Assembly (NCBI GenBank): GCA_025149125.1
Contig: CP102272.1
Span: forward strand, 62,001-126,000
Direction: 5' to 3'
DNA from: [Clostridium] asparagiforme DSM 15981
GTDB taxonomy: Bacteria; Bacillota; Clostridia; Lachnospirales; Lachnospiraceae
DNA length: 64,000 nt
Of the stretch, positions 1 through 7,999 are shown piece after piece (position 1 is the stretch's first letter; each line of letters starts with the position of its first letter). A program made the translations under genes and the position numbers. A model generated the notes under the pieces. The model did not search any database. It was not told the DNA's origin and saw only the letters and a program-made list of their open reading frames with translations.

Positions 1-806
1 GCTTCATCACCCAGGGCGAGATCCTGTTTGAGGGCCAGGACGTGGTCAACATGAAGGAAGAGAAGATGCGCATGCTGCGCGGAAATGATATCTCCATGAT
101 TTTCGCCGACCCCATGAGCGCCTTAAACCCCCTGCACACGGTGGGAAGCCAGATCGCCGAGGTGATTCTGCTCCACAATACGGGCATGAGCCACGCCGAT
201 GTGGAGAAAAAGGTGGACGAGATGATGGAGCTGGTGGGAATCCCGGCGGAGCGCAAGGTGGAGTACCCACATCAGTTCTCCGGCGGAATGCGCCAGAGAA
301 TCGTGATTGCCATGGCGCTGTCCTGTACGCCCCGGCTGCTGCTGGCGGACGAGCCCACCACGGCTCTGGACGTTACCATCCAGGCCCAGGTGCTTAAAAT
401 GATGGAGGACTTAAAGGAGCGTTTGAACACCTCCATGATCATGATTACCCACGATCTGGGCGTTGTGGCCCAGATTTGCAACCGGGTGGCCATCATCTAC
501 GCGGGCGAGATCGTGGAGTACGGGAAGATTGAGGATATTTATGAGGGGGAGAAGCATCACCCATACACTGTGGGCCTGTTCGGGTCCATCCCGGATATCA
601 CCAGCACCGCATCCAGGCTGACGCCCATCGACGGCCTGATGCCGGATCCCACGAAACCCATTCCCGGGTGCCGGTTCGCGGACCGCTGCCCGCACTGCAT
701 GGAGATTTGCAACACGAAAGCGCCGGGTATGGCTGACTTTGACGGTCATCAGATCAAGTGTTTCCTCTATTTGCAGGACGAAAAAAACGGCGGGGAGGGA
801 AAATAA
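1..806 (+). CDS. Oligopeptide/dipeptide ABC transporter ATP-binding protein, DppD/OppD type (5' truncated by window)
   Basis: This is one of the two cytoplasmic ATPases that power an oligopeptide-type importer. The reading frame is open back to the first bases of the window, so the true start and the Walker A loop lie upstream. Visible parts are the Q-loop region (FADPMSALNP), the ABC signature FSGGMRQR, Walker B LLLADEPTTALD and the switch histidine in ITHDLGVV. The C-terminal extension with PGCRFADRCPHCMEIC is the cysteine-rich tail typical of OppD/OppF ATPases. It abuts the partner ATPase at position 807. Substrate-binding protein and permeases are presumably upstream and not visible. The transported compound cannot be read from the ATPase. 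The family call is firm and the substrate is unknown. Confidence 0.93.
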   Translation, partial: FITQGEILFEGQDVVNMKEEKMRMLRGNDISMIFADPMSALNPLHTVGSQIAEVILLHNTGMSHADVEKKVDEMMELVGIPAERKVEYPHQFSGGMRQRIVIAMALSCTPRLLLADEPTTALDVTIQAQVLKMMEDLKERLNTSMIMITHDLGVVAQICNRVAIIYAGEIVEYGKIEDIYEGEKHHPYTVGLFGSIPDITSTASRLTPIDGLMPDPTKPIPGCRFADRCPHCMEICNTKAPGMADFDGHQIKCFLYLQDEKNGGEGK

Positions 807-1757
807 ATGGATACACCATTGATTCAGACAAAAGACTTAGTGAAATATTTTAATACCAAACGGGGAAATCTTCACGCGGTTGACCATGTGAATATTTCTA
901 TCATGAAGGGCGAGACCCTGGGCGTTGTGGGCGAGAGCGGCTGCGGCAAGTCCACTCTGGGAAGGACGATATTGCGCCTATTGGAGCCCACATCCGGGGA
1001 GATCCTGTACAACGGCCAGAATATTGTTGATTATTCAACAAAGCAGATGAAGGAGATGCGCAAGAAGATGCAGATTATCTTCCAGGATCCCTTCACCTCC
1101 TTGAATCCAAGAATGTCCGTCAGTGAGATCATCGCGGAGCCCATGATCACGACCAGGACTCTGAAGAATAACACCGAGCGGCTGGACCGGGTTTACCAGC
1201 TGATGGAGACGGTGGGGCTTGCGGAGCGGTTTATCAACTCCTATCCCCACGAGCTGGACGGCGGCAGAAGACAGCGCATCGGCATCGCCCGCGCCCTTTC
1301 CGTGGACCCGGAATTCATCGTCTGCGACGAGCCGGTGTCTGCCCTGGACGTGTCCATTCAGGCGCAGATTCTGAACCTGATGATGGATTTGCAGGATGAG
1401 ATGGGCCTGACCTACATGTTCGTCACCCATAACTTAAGCGTAATCAAACATATCAGCAACAATATCGCGGTGATGTATCTGGGACAGTGCGTGGAGCACG
1501 CGCCCACCGACGAACTGTTCGCCCATCCCCAGCACCCCTATACCAAGGCCCTTTTAAACGCCATTCCCATCGCGTCCTTAAAGGACCGCAAGAAGCTTGA
1601 GATCATCAAGGGCGAAGTGACGTCGCCCATTAATCCCAAGCCCGGATGCCGCTTTGCCGACCGGTGCCCCTATGTGACGGATCGCTGCAGGGAAGACGGC
1701 CTGAAGCTCAGAGAGGTCGCGCCCAAGCACTATGTCGCCTGCCGCCTGCATGAGTGA
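807..1757 (+). CDS. Oligopeptide/dipeptide ABC transporter ATP-binding protein, OppF/DppF type
   Basis: This is the second ATPase of the importer, starting at the base after the stop of the first, so the two are translated as a pair. Its 316 residues show Walker A GESGCGKST (about residue 45), Q-loop IFQDPFTSLNP, Walker B FIVCDEPVSALD and H-loop FVTHNLSVI. The C-terminal PGCRFADRCPYVTDRC tail is typical of OppF. The ABC signature reads ELDGGRRQR instead of LSGGQRQR, so the serine that contacts the ATP gamma-phosphate is aspartate. The partner keeps the canonical SGG, so the two ATP sites of the heterodimer are probably unequal. The C45-type hydrolases just downstream suggest that the imported substrate is a peptide or N-acyl amino compound; that is an inference. 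Confidence 0.93.
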   Translation: MDTPLIQTKDLVKYFNTKRGNLHAVDHVNISIMKGETLGVVGESGCGKSTLGRTILRLLEPTSGEILYNGQNIVDYSTKQMKEMRKKMQIIFQDPFTSLNPRMSVSEIIAEPMITTRTLKNNTERLDRVYQLMETVGLAERFINSYPHELDGGRRQRIGIARALSVDPEFIVCDEPVSALDVSIQAQILNLMMDLQDEMGLTYMFVTHNLSVIKHISNNIAVMYLGQCVEHAPTDELFAHPQHPYTKALLNAIPIASLKDRKKLEIIKGEVTSPINPKPGCRFADRCPYVTDRCREDGLKLREVAPKHYVACRLHE

Positions 1758-1795
1758 GAATCAAACAGACGAACTGAAAGGAGCACATTGTTGGA

Positions 1796-2860
1796 ATGGA
1801 GAAGAGAGAGCCATATCCGCTGATTGAAATTACCGCCGAGACGCCCTTTGAGCGCGGGGTCCAGTACGGCAGACAGGCCGTGGACCGCATCGGCATTTGC
1901 ATTGAATACTATAAAGAGTCGTTTAAGAAGCAGGGTTTTACCTGGGATGAGGCGAAAGCGTACGCCATGGGCTACGTGCCTGTGATCGAGGAGTCCATGC
2001 CGGAGATACTGGAGGAGGCCAAAGGGCTGGCTTCCGGTTCGGGGCGGGAACTGGCGGAGATTATGGCGGTCAACTGCCGGTATGAGATCAGCAAGATTTC
2101 CAAGCCTGAGGAGTGTACCACCGCGGCGGTTCTGCCGGAGGCGTCCAGGGGCGGGAAGACCTACGCTGTAAAAAACTGGGATTTTTTTGAGCGGACGATC
2201 CCCCACATCGTACTGCTGCGCATCCGCACAAAGGAGTATTCCGCCATCGGCTGGACCGAGGCGGGGCAGATGCCCAGGGAGGGGTTCAATTCCTTCGGAG
2301 TCGCCATTGTGAACAACGGGATGCAGTCGGTTCACGACCACTACGGGGAGGGACTTCCCGTGACCTTCCTGCGCCGCCGGGTGCTGGCCAGCCGCAGCTT
2401 TGAGGAGGCGGCTAAGCTGGTGCGCAGCTACAAGCGCTGCGTTTCCAACAACATCATGCTGGTGGGGTCCAAGGGGCAGGTGCTGGATTTTGAGGTGCAG
2501 CCGGAGCGTATGGACCAGGTGTATTCCCAGGGAGGAATCTTAACCCACGCCAACCATTTTGTGGTGGATGCGGACGCAGATGCGTTCCCCGAGCGGCCCA
2601 AGGTGCGGGATGCCAGGCTGATGGAGCTGCTTGCCAGACGGCGGGGCGATATCGACGTGCCTTATATCATGGAGTGCATGAAGGACCATGAATACTGGCC
2701 AAAGGCTATCTGCAGCCATCCCACTTTTGCGGGGGACAAGCGGACCTATATCCCGGCCGGGATCACGGTGGCCTCCATGATTGTGGATTTTGCGGAAAAT
2801 ACGGCGTATATTTGCTCAGGCCCGCCCTGTGAGGGCGAGTATATCCCCTATAAATTGTAA
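1796..2860 (+). CDS. C45 peptidase / acyl-CoA:6-aminopenicillanate acyltransferase-like amide hydrolase (copy 1)
   Basis: This 354-residue protein belongs to the N-terminal-nucleophile family that includes fungal isopenicillin-N acyltransferase and bacterial linear-amide hydrolases. The family hallmark is ECTTAAVLPEA with Cys107 as the expected nucleophile after self-cleavage, followed by KNWDFF (the conserved NWD). Further family signatures are the SVHDHYGEGLP region and LTHANHF near residue 250. AAAGGAG lies 11 bases before the ATG. There is no signal peptide, so it should act in the cytoplasm on imported substrate. It is 39 bases downstream of the oligopeptide ATPases and upstream of a close paralogue, which suggests one operon. 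Known family members hydrolyse or transfer acyl amides, but the substrate here is not known. Confidence 0.85.
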   Translation: MEKREPYPLIEITAETPFERGVQYGRQAVDRIGICIEYYKESFKKQGFTWDEAKAYAMGYVPVIEESMPEILEEAKGLASGSGRELAEIMAVNCRYEISKISKPEECTTAAVLPEASRGGKTYAVKNWDFFERTIPHIVLLRIRTKEYSAIGWTEAGQMPREGFNSFGVAIVNNGMQSVHDHYGEGLPVTFLRRRVLASRSFEEAAKLVRSYKRCVSNNIMLVGSKGQVLDFEVQPERMDQVYSQGGILTHANHFVVDADADAFPERPKVRDARLMELLARRRGDIDVPYIMECMKDHEYWPKAICSHPTFAGDKRTYIPAGITVASMIVDFAENTAYICSGPPCEGEYIPYKL

Positions 2861-2896
2861 GGTTCAGAATTGTGAGAATCAGAAAGGAGTTTAGGA

Positions 2897-3949
2897 ATGT
2901 TACATTATCCTTTTATTAAGGTGTCCGGCGCGACTTACTATGAGATCGGAAAGGACTACGGCCGCCAGGCGAAGGACCTGATCGCCCACGCCGTCAGCGA
3001 CTACAAGCAGGTATTTGCGGGCAGCTCCGACCGTTCCTGGGAGGAGATCCAGCAGTTCGCCCTGTCCTTCGTGGACATTACGCGGAGGGTGGCGCCCGAG
3101 GTTATGGAGGAAGTGGAGGGCATCGCCGAGGGTTCGGGCTTTTCACTGGCGGACATCATGGTGGTTAACTGCCGATATGAAATTACCAAATTCCCCCAGA
3201 AAAATGAGTGCACCACGGCTGCGGTGCTGCCCGAGGCTGCCAAAGACGGCAAGATGTACCTGGTGAAAAACTGGGATTACCGGGTAGGGATCATGGATCA
3301 CGTGATGATCATCCACATCACCCAGCCGGACGGCACCCGGATCATGGGTCTCACCGAGGCGGGACAGGTGATCCGAGGCGGAATGAACAGCCACGGGCTG
3401 GGGTCGGTCAGCAACAATTTGCAGTCCATCTACGACGCCTGGGCGGTGGGATTGCCCACGGTGTTCGCCAGAAGGCAGCTGCTGAAGTACAAGACCTTCG
3501 ACGAGATCAAGGAGTTCATCCTGAACTTCCCCCGGGCGGTGTCCTGCAATATCATGATCGCAGGGTACAAGGAGAAGAAAGCCGTTGATTTTGAAGTGTA
3601 TCCCGGCGGAGTGGATATGATCGAGACGGAGAACGGCATCGTGACCCATGCCAACCATTTTATTGTGCAGCCGGAGATTCACGCGCTGCAGCGCTCCCCC
3701 AGAGACGCCCGCCTGCGCGAGCTTTTGATGAAGAAACACGGGGAAATCGACGCGGAATATATCAAATGCTGCGTGGCGGACCATGAGAATTATCCTCAGG
3801 CGCTCTGCCGTCATCCAGCCGACCCGACATTGCCTCTGGGTATGAGGTCCTGCACGGTTTCCAATGAGATTATGGATTTCGAGGCAGGAGTTATTCACAT
3901 TTGCGCAGGGCAGCCTTGCAGCGGGGAGTATAGCACTTACGTTCTGTAA
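2897..3949 (+). CDS. C45 peptidase / acyltransferase-like amide hydrolase (copy 2)
   Basis: This 350-residue paralogue of the preceding gene shares the whole layout: a GKDYGRQAK segment at the N-terminus, NECTTAAVLPEA with presumed nucleophile Cys105, KNWDYR, and VTHANHF about 250 residues in. AGAAAGGAG lies close before the ATG. The two copies have diverged well beyond a recent duplication, for example WDYRVG against WDFFER, so they probably act on different amides or form a mixed complex. The gap from copy 1 is 36 bases. Like its neighbour it has no secretion signal. The family is clear and the substrate is not. Confidence 0.85.
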   Translation: MLHYPFIKVSGATYYEIGKDYGRQAKDLIAHAVSDYKQVFAGSSDRSWEEIQQFALSFVDITRRVAPEVMEEVEGIAEGSGFSLADIMVVNCRYEITKFPQKNECTTAAVLPEAAKDGKMYLVKNWDYRVGIMDHVMIIHITQPDGTRIMGLTEAGQVIRGGMNSHGLGSVSNNLQSIYDAWAVGLPTVFARRQLLKYKTFDEIKEFILNFPRAVSCNIMIAGYKEKKAVDFEVYPGGVDMIETENGIVTHANHFIVQPEIHALQRSPRDARLRELLMKKHGEIDAEYIKCCVADHENYPQALCRHPADPTLPLGMRSCTVSNEIMDFEAGVIHICAGQPCSGEYSTYVL

Positions 3950-4095
3950 TGGGACGGGAGCGGTTTAAGGTAAGATAAATTATGATGGGGCTGCAGCGGT
4001 TACGGTTCACAGGCATCGGATAGCGTGTTGCCGGGAACAGAGTGGACGGTGACTTGTAAAAAATGCAGCCCTGTCCTTTGTGAGGAAACGATGAT

Positions 4096-5229
4096 ATGAG
4101 AAAAATACCGTGTACGTATATCCGCGGCGGCACCAGCAGGGCGCTGTTTTTCAAGGAGCAGGATCTGCCGGAGGACAAATCCATCTGGCCGGAGCTGTTT
4201 ACCAAGGCATTGGGCGTTCGGAAGACGGCGGCGGGGCTCTCCGCCATGGGCGTGGATTTCCCCACCCACAAGGTGGCGGTGATCTCCCCCCATCAGGGGC
4301 CGGAGGCAGATGTGGATTACAATTTTTTCCAGGTAGATTCGGAAAATTATTATGTGGACAACCGGGGGAACTGCGGAAACATGTCCTCGGCCGTTGGGCC
4401 CTTTGCGATTGACGAGGGTATGGTGGAAGCCAGGGAGCCGGAGACCGTGGTGCGGATTTACAACACCAATACCCGCAGGATAATCACCAGCCGGGTACAG
4501 GTGAAGGACGGAAAGAGCTGTACCCAGGGGGATGCCGTGATCTGCGGCGTGCCCGGGAGCGGTTCGCCGGTGTGGCTGTCCTTTGAGCGGCCCGGGGGCG
4601 GGCTGACCGGAAAGCTGTTCCCCACGGGGAATAAGATCGATTTGTTCCATATTCCAGGGCACGGGGACCTGCCGGTCACGCTGATCGACTGCGCCAACCC
4701 GGTGGTGCTCTTTAAGGCCGCCGACGCAGGGCTGACCGGGACGGAGCTGACCAGCCTGAACACCAGAAAGGATTTTATCGAGCTGGTGGGCCGGGTAAGG
4801 GGCATGGCCGCTCAGATGTTCGGACTGGTGGACCGCTGGGAGGATGCGGCCACGAAATCGACATACATGCCCTTTGTGGGAATTGTTTCCCCGCCTCAGA
4901 GCTATGAGGATATGGATGGGAATTGGATCAAGGCGGAGGAGATGGATATCTGCTGCCGCTCGTTTATCACCAGGCTGCACAGGGCTTATCCGATTGCGGC
5001 ATCGATGGCCACGGCCGCGGCTGCACGGATACCGGGGACGGTGGCGTACGAGGTGAGGCGGAAAGAACATGCTTCCCGGCCTGCCAGTGGCAGCAGCGTA
5101 GTGCTTGGCCACGCGGGCGGCTGCACGGAGGTGCAGATGGAAGTGGACGGGGATGAAGTTATCCGCGGAACCGTGCTGAGAACGGCAAACACAATTATGC
5201 GGGGGACCCTTTGGGTTGATGAGGTTTAG
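4096..5229 (+). CDS. PrpF-family protein (isomerase/tautomerase fold)
   Basis: This 377-residue protein opens with PCTYIRGGTSRALFF, the conserved start of the PrpF family (aconitate isomerase, 4-oxalomesaconate tautomerase and related enzymes of the diaminopimelate-epimerase fold). Other family blocks are NRGNCGNMSSAVGPFA near residue 95 and the C-terminal GHAGG. PrpF enzymes move double bonds in small di- and tricarboxylates by proton transfer. The gene follows the two amide hydrolases after a 146-base gap that shows no other gene. It is the last gene of the + strand block and is followed by a two-way hairpin at 5239. The specific substrate is unknown; a carboxylate released by the hydrolases is a guess. 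Confidence 0.88.
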   Translation: MRKIPCTYIRGGTSRALFFKEQDLPEDKSIWPELFTKALGVRKTAAGLSAMGVDFPTHKVAVISPHQGPEADVDYNFFQVDSENYYVDNRGNCGNMSSAVGPFAIDEGMVEAREPETVVRIYNTNTRRIITSRVQVKDGKSCTQGDAVICGVPGSGSPVWLSFERPGGGLTGKLFPTGNKIDLFHIPGHGDLPVTLIDCANPVVLFKAADAGLTGTELTSLNTRKDFIELVGRVRGMAAQMFGLVDRWEDAATKSTYMPFVGIVSPPQSYEDMDGNWIKAEEMDICCRSFITRLHRAYPIAASMATAAAARIPGTVAYEVRRKEHASRPASGSSVVLGHAGGCTEVQMEVDGDEVIRGTVLRTANTIMRGTLWVDEV

Positions 5230-5238
5230 ATAGAAATG

Positions 5239-5285
5239 AAAGGACAGGGCTCGGGAGAATGGATTCCGGGTCCTGTCCTTTGTTT
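5239..5285. terminator. Bidirectional terminator-like hairpin between prpF-like gene and lpdA
   Basis: The arms AAAGGACAGG and CCTGTCCTTT enclose a G/C-rich loop that pairs further (CGGGA with TCCGG). The hairpin lies between two convergent genes, 10 bases after the PrpF stop and about 45 bases after the lpdA stop. The T-runs on both sides are short and interrupted, so efficiency is uncertain. Confidence 0.6.
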
Positions 5286-5328
5286 ACGCGGCATATTTTG
5301 TTTTTTGCCTGCCTGGGCGGAATACCTC

Positions 5329-6702
5329 CTACCGCGCGGCCTCCCCGATTGCCTCGCTGAACGTGGGGTGGGGGAATACCACCCGCGCCAGGTCCTCCAG
5401 GGTCAATCCGTTCACGATTGCTGCGGAGAACTGGCTGATCATGTCCGTAGCCCGGGCGCACATCATCTGAGCGCCCAGGATGCGGTGGGTGTCGGACGCG
5501 GCCACGATCTTGATGAATCCCCGCTCCTGGCCGGAGAGGACGGATTTGCCGTTTGCGCCCATCACGTACTTACGGGAAATGATTTCCAGACCCGCGGCCT
5601 TGGCTTCGTCCGCCGTGATGCCCGCGCAGCCGATTTCGGGGTCTGTGTACACGCAGCCGGGGATCACGGATAAGTCGATGGACGGCTCTTTTCCGGCCAT
5701 GGCGGCCACAGCATTCCGCCCCTGGGCGGTGGCCGCGTGGGCCAGCTGAATCCCGCCGGTCACGTCCCCGATGGCGTAAATGCCGGGCACGCTGGTCTCA
5801 AAGCGTCCGTTCACCTGAATCCGGCCCCGCTCCATTGCCATGGACGTTACGGCCTCGGAGGCGTCCGCAGCAAACAGCCCTTCCGTGCAGGCCCGCCGCC
5901 CGGTGGCGATGAGCACCAGGCCGCCCTGGGCCTGGGCCGGTTTGTCCTTCTCCGCGTAGCGGCAGGTCAGGCCGCCTTCCGGGTCCGCGGCGATCTCCTG
6001 CACCATGGCGGAGGCGTGAATGTCCACGCCGCGCTTTTTCATGATCATTTTCAGGTTCTGGGAAATTTCCTTATCCATGTTGGCAAGGATGCGTTCCAGC
6101 GCCTCGATCACCGTGACCCGGCAGCCCAGGGCGCTGAACACGGAGGCGAATTCCATGCCGATGACCCCGCCGCCGATGATGACGAGGCTTTGGGGCAGGG
6201 CGTCGCAGTCGAGCAGCTCGTCGCTGGTGACCACGCCCGGCAAATCCGCGCCTGGGATAGGGGGCACCGCGGGGGTGGAGCCGGTGGCGATGAGGATGTG
6301 CTCCGTCTCCAGCTCGGTTCCTTCGGGCTCGATCCGCACCCGGCCGGAGTCCACGATAGAGGCAGAGCCTTGGATGACGGTGACTTTATTTGCCTTCATC
6401 AGGGAGGCGATGCCGCCCCGGAGCTGCTCCACCACAGCGTTCTTGCGGGCCTGAAGCTGGGCCATGTTGCAGCGGAGGTTTTCCGCCTCCAGGCCTATTG
6501 TGGAAGCGCCCCTTACTTCCCGGTAAAGCTCCGCGGTGTGCAGCAGGGTTTTGGTGGGGATACAGCCCCGGTTCAGGCAGGTTCCGCCCAGCTCGCGCCG
6601 CTCGATCAGAGCGGTTTTCATGCCGGATTTGGCGGCTTCGATGGCCGCCTCATAGCCGCCGGGACCTGCGCCGATTACAATAAGATCATATCTGTCTGCC
6701 AT
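5329..6702 (-). CDS. lpdA: Dihydrolipoyl dehydrogenase (glycine cleavage L-protein)
   Basis: This flavoprotein reoxidises the dihydrolipoyl arm of the H-protein with NAD+. It shows the FAD dinucleotide fold VIGAGPGGYEAA at the N-terminus, the redox pair GGTCLNRGCIPTK, a second nucleotide fold GGGVIGMEFASVF for NAD, the FAD motif YAIGDVTGG, and the C-terminal active-site FPHPTFSE. A start at 6702 (MADRYDLIV) matches family starts and has AAAGG upstream; an in-frame ATG at 6723 would add seven residues but has no ribosome site. It is the last gene of the gcv block on this strand, 75 bases after lplA. A separate 2-oxoacid dehydrogenase could also use it. Confidence 0.94.
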   Translation of the reverse strand: MADRYDLIVIGAGPGGYEAAIEAAKSGMKTALIERRELGGTCLNRGCIPTKTLLHTAELYREVRGASTIGLEAENLRCNMAQLQARKNAVVEQLRGGIASLMKANKVTVIQGSASIVDSGRVRIEPEGTELETEHILIATGSTPAVPPIPGADLPGVVTSDELLDCDALPQSLVIIGGGVIGMEFASVFSALGCRVTVIEALERILANMDKEISQNLKMIMKKRGVDIHASAMVQEIAADPEGGLTCRYAEKDKPAQAQGGLVLIATGRRACTEGLFAADASEAVTSMAMERGRIQVNGRFETSVPGIYAIGDVTGGIQLAHAATAQGRNAVAAMAGKEPSIDLSVIPGCVYTDPEIGCAGITADEAKAAGLEIISRKYVMGANGKSVLSGQERGFIKIVAASDTHRILGAQMMCARATDMISQFSAAIVNGLTLEDLARVVFPHPTFSEAIGEAAR

Positions 6703-6750
6703 AATTAATTCGATACCTTTCATGGTTGATTTTTGAGGGATGGGGTGGGG

Positions 6751-6769
6751 CCGCCGCCATTGGCGGCGG
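6751..6769. repeat. Perfect G/C inverted repeat between lplA and lpdA
   Basis: The arms CCGCCGCC and GGCGGCGG flank a three-base centre. The repeat sits just after the lplA stop with no T-run, so it looks more like an mRNA-stabilising stem-loop or processing site than a terminator. It could lower lpdA expression relative to lplA. Confidence 0.5.
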
Positions 6770-6777
6770 ATGCTAAA

Positions 6778-7782
6778 TTAAAAGCTCTCGGAGATCAAGG
6801 CTTTAATGTCGGATAAAACCTGGGAGAAAGGCACGCCGCCGGGATATTCCCCTTCCAGCCGGTTCAACGCCCCGCACAACCCCTCTCTCCCGCAAATGCA
6901 GCCCTTTAACGTCTCCGGCAGCAGCCCGATCAGTTCCGGGTCCATTGCGTCGGAATACGCCTCCGCGTCCAGCACGACACCGTCCTTCACGTGGAGCTGC
7001 AACTGGATATCTCCCCAGCCGAAGCGCCGTGCAAACTCGTAGTCAAAGGGCATTTTCCGCCCATATTTCCACGCATCCGATGCGAAACGCTCCGTCAGGC
7101 GGTCAACCTCCTTTGCGGAAAGCTCCGCCTCCTCCATACGCCGCGGTCTCATACCGTAAACCTGCGAGAACGCATCCACCAGGGACATTTTCAACTGTTC
7201 CAGCGTCAGCTCCGGCAGCAGCTCCCGCAGGTTCACCACCCGGGATTTTACCGAGGAAACGCTCTTGGAGGCCAGCTTTTCCCGGGAAACGTTGAGATAC
7301 CGGGACATCAGCTCCCGGTCCACGTCCACCAGCAGCGTGCCGTGGTGGCAGCAGTAGTCCCCGCTCTGGAAAAACGCGTTGCCGGAGAACTTGCGCCCAT
7401 CCACGGTCACGTCGTTGCGCCCGGTTTTTTCGCTGTGCAGCCCCAGAGATTCCAGGGCGGCGATGATCACCTGAAGCTGGCGGTCCACATTGTAGTCGGT
7501 CCGCCTGGCGATAAAGGTGAAATTTAAGTTTCCCAGGTCGTGGAACACGGCCCCGCCGCCGGATAACCGGCGGGCAAGAAAACCGCCGTCCTCCTCCAGC
7601 GCGCCCACATGGCATTCCTTCCAGCAATTCTGGTTTTTCCCAATCACCACGGTGCGGCGGTTCTGCCAAAGAAAGAGGATACATTCCCCTTCCTGCACAT
7701 GGCTTGTCATATACTCTTCCATGGCCAGGTTCCGGTAGGGCCATGTGTTCGCTGTCTCAATCCAGGTTAAATATCGTATCAT
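6778..7782 (-). CDS. lplA: Lipoate-protein ligase A
   Basis: This enzyme activates lipoate with ATP and attaches it to a lysine of the glycine cleavage H-protein. Its 334 residues include the biotin/lipoyl ligase core with RRLSGGGAVFHDLGNLNF (about residues 70-90), the DVTVDGRKFSGNAF segment with the catalytic lysine, HHGTLLVDVD, and a C-terminal accessory domain. This is the layout of LplA of E. coli type. It lies about 217 bases after gcvPB, in the same direction and probably the same operon. The cell would then salvage lipoate, and no lipoyl synthase is visible here. The ribosome site is weak (CAGGAA), so translation may be modest. Confidence 0.93.
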   Translation of the reverse strand: MIRYLTWIETANTWPYRNLAMEEYMTSHVQEGECILFLWQNRRTVVIGKNQNCWKECHVGALEEDGGFLARRLSGGGAVFHDLGNLNFTFIARRTDYNVDRQLQVIIAALESLGLHSEKTGRNDVTVDGRKFSGNAFFQSGDYCCHHGTLLVDVDRELMSRYLNVSREKLASKSVSSVKSRVVNLRELLPELTLEQLKMSLVDAFSQVYGMRPRRMEEAELSAKEVDRLTERFASDAWKYGRKMPFDYEFARRFGWGDIQLQLHVKDGVVLDAEAYSDAMDPELIGLLPETLKGCICGREGLCGALNRLEGEYPGGVPFSQVLSDIKALISESF

Positions 7783-7906
7783 TCTGTTCCTGCTTTCAAT
7801 ATTGGGTAGTGTCTGCCCGGCGTTTCACGCCGTGATCCGGGGGGTCTGCGGATTTTGCCCGATGCCCCGCACAAAAATAGTCCGCGTAAAACCTCCGTGA
7901 ACCGCA

Positions 7907-7937
7907 ACCGCCGGCCCGCAGTCTGCGCGCCGGCGGT
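7907..7937. repeat. G/C-rich inverted repeat in the gcvPB-lplA gap
   Basis: The 217-base gap between gcvPB and lplA holds no gene. Its main feature is a hairpin with arms ACCGCCGGC and GCCGGCGGT. No T-run follows on the - strand, so it is probably an RNA stem that affects processing or partial read-through rather than a strong terminator. Confidence 0.45.
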
Positions 7938-7999
7938 GGTTCGTATTCTGTGCGGCTGCCTGGGGGCAGGGCCTGGAAGCAGCCGCTTGTTGCAGTCGG

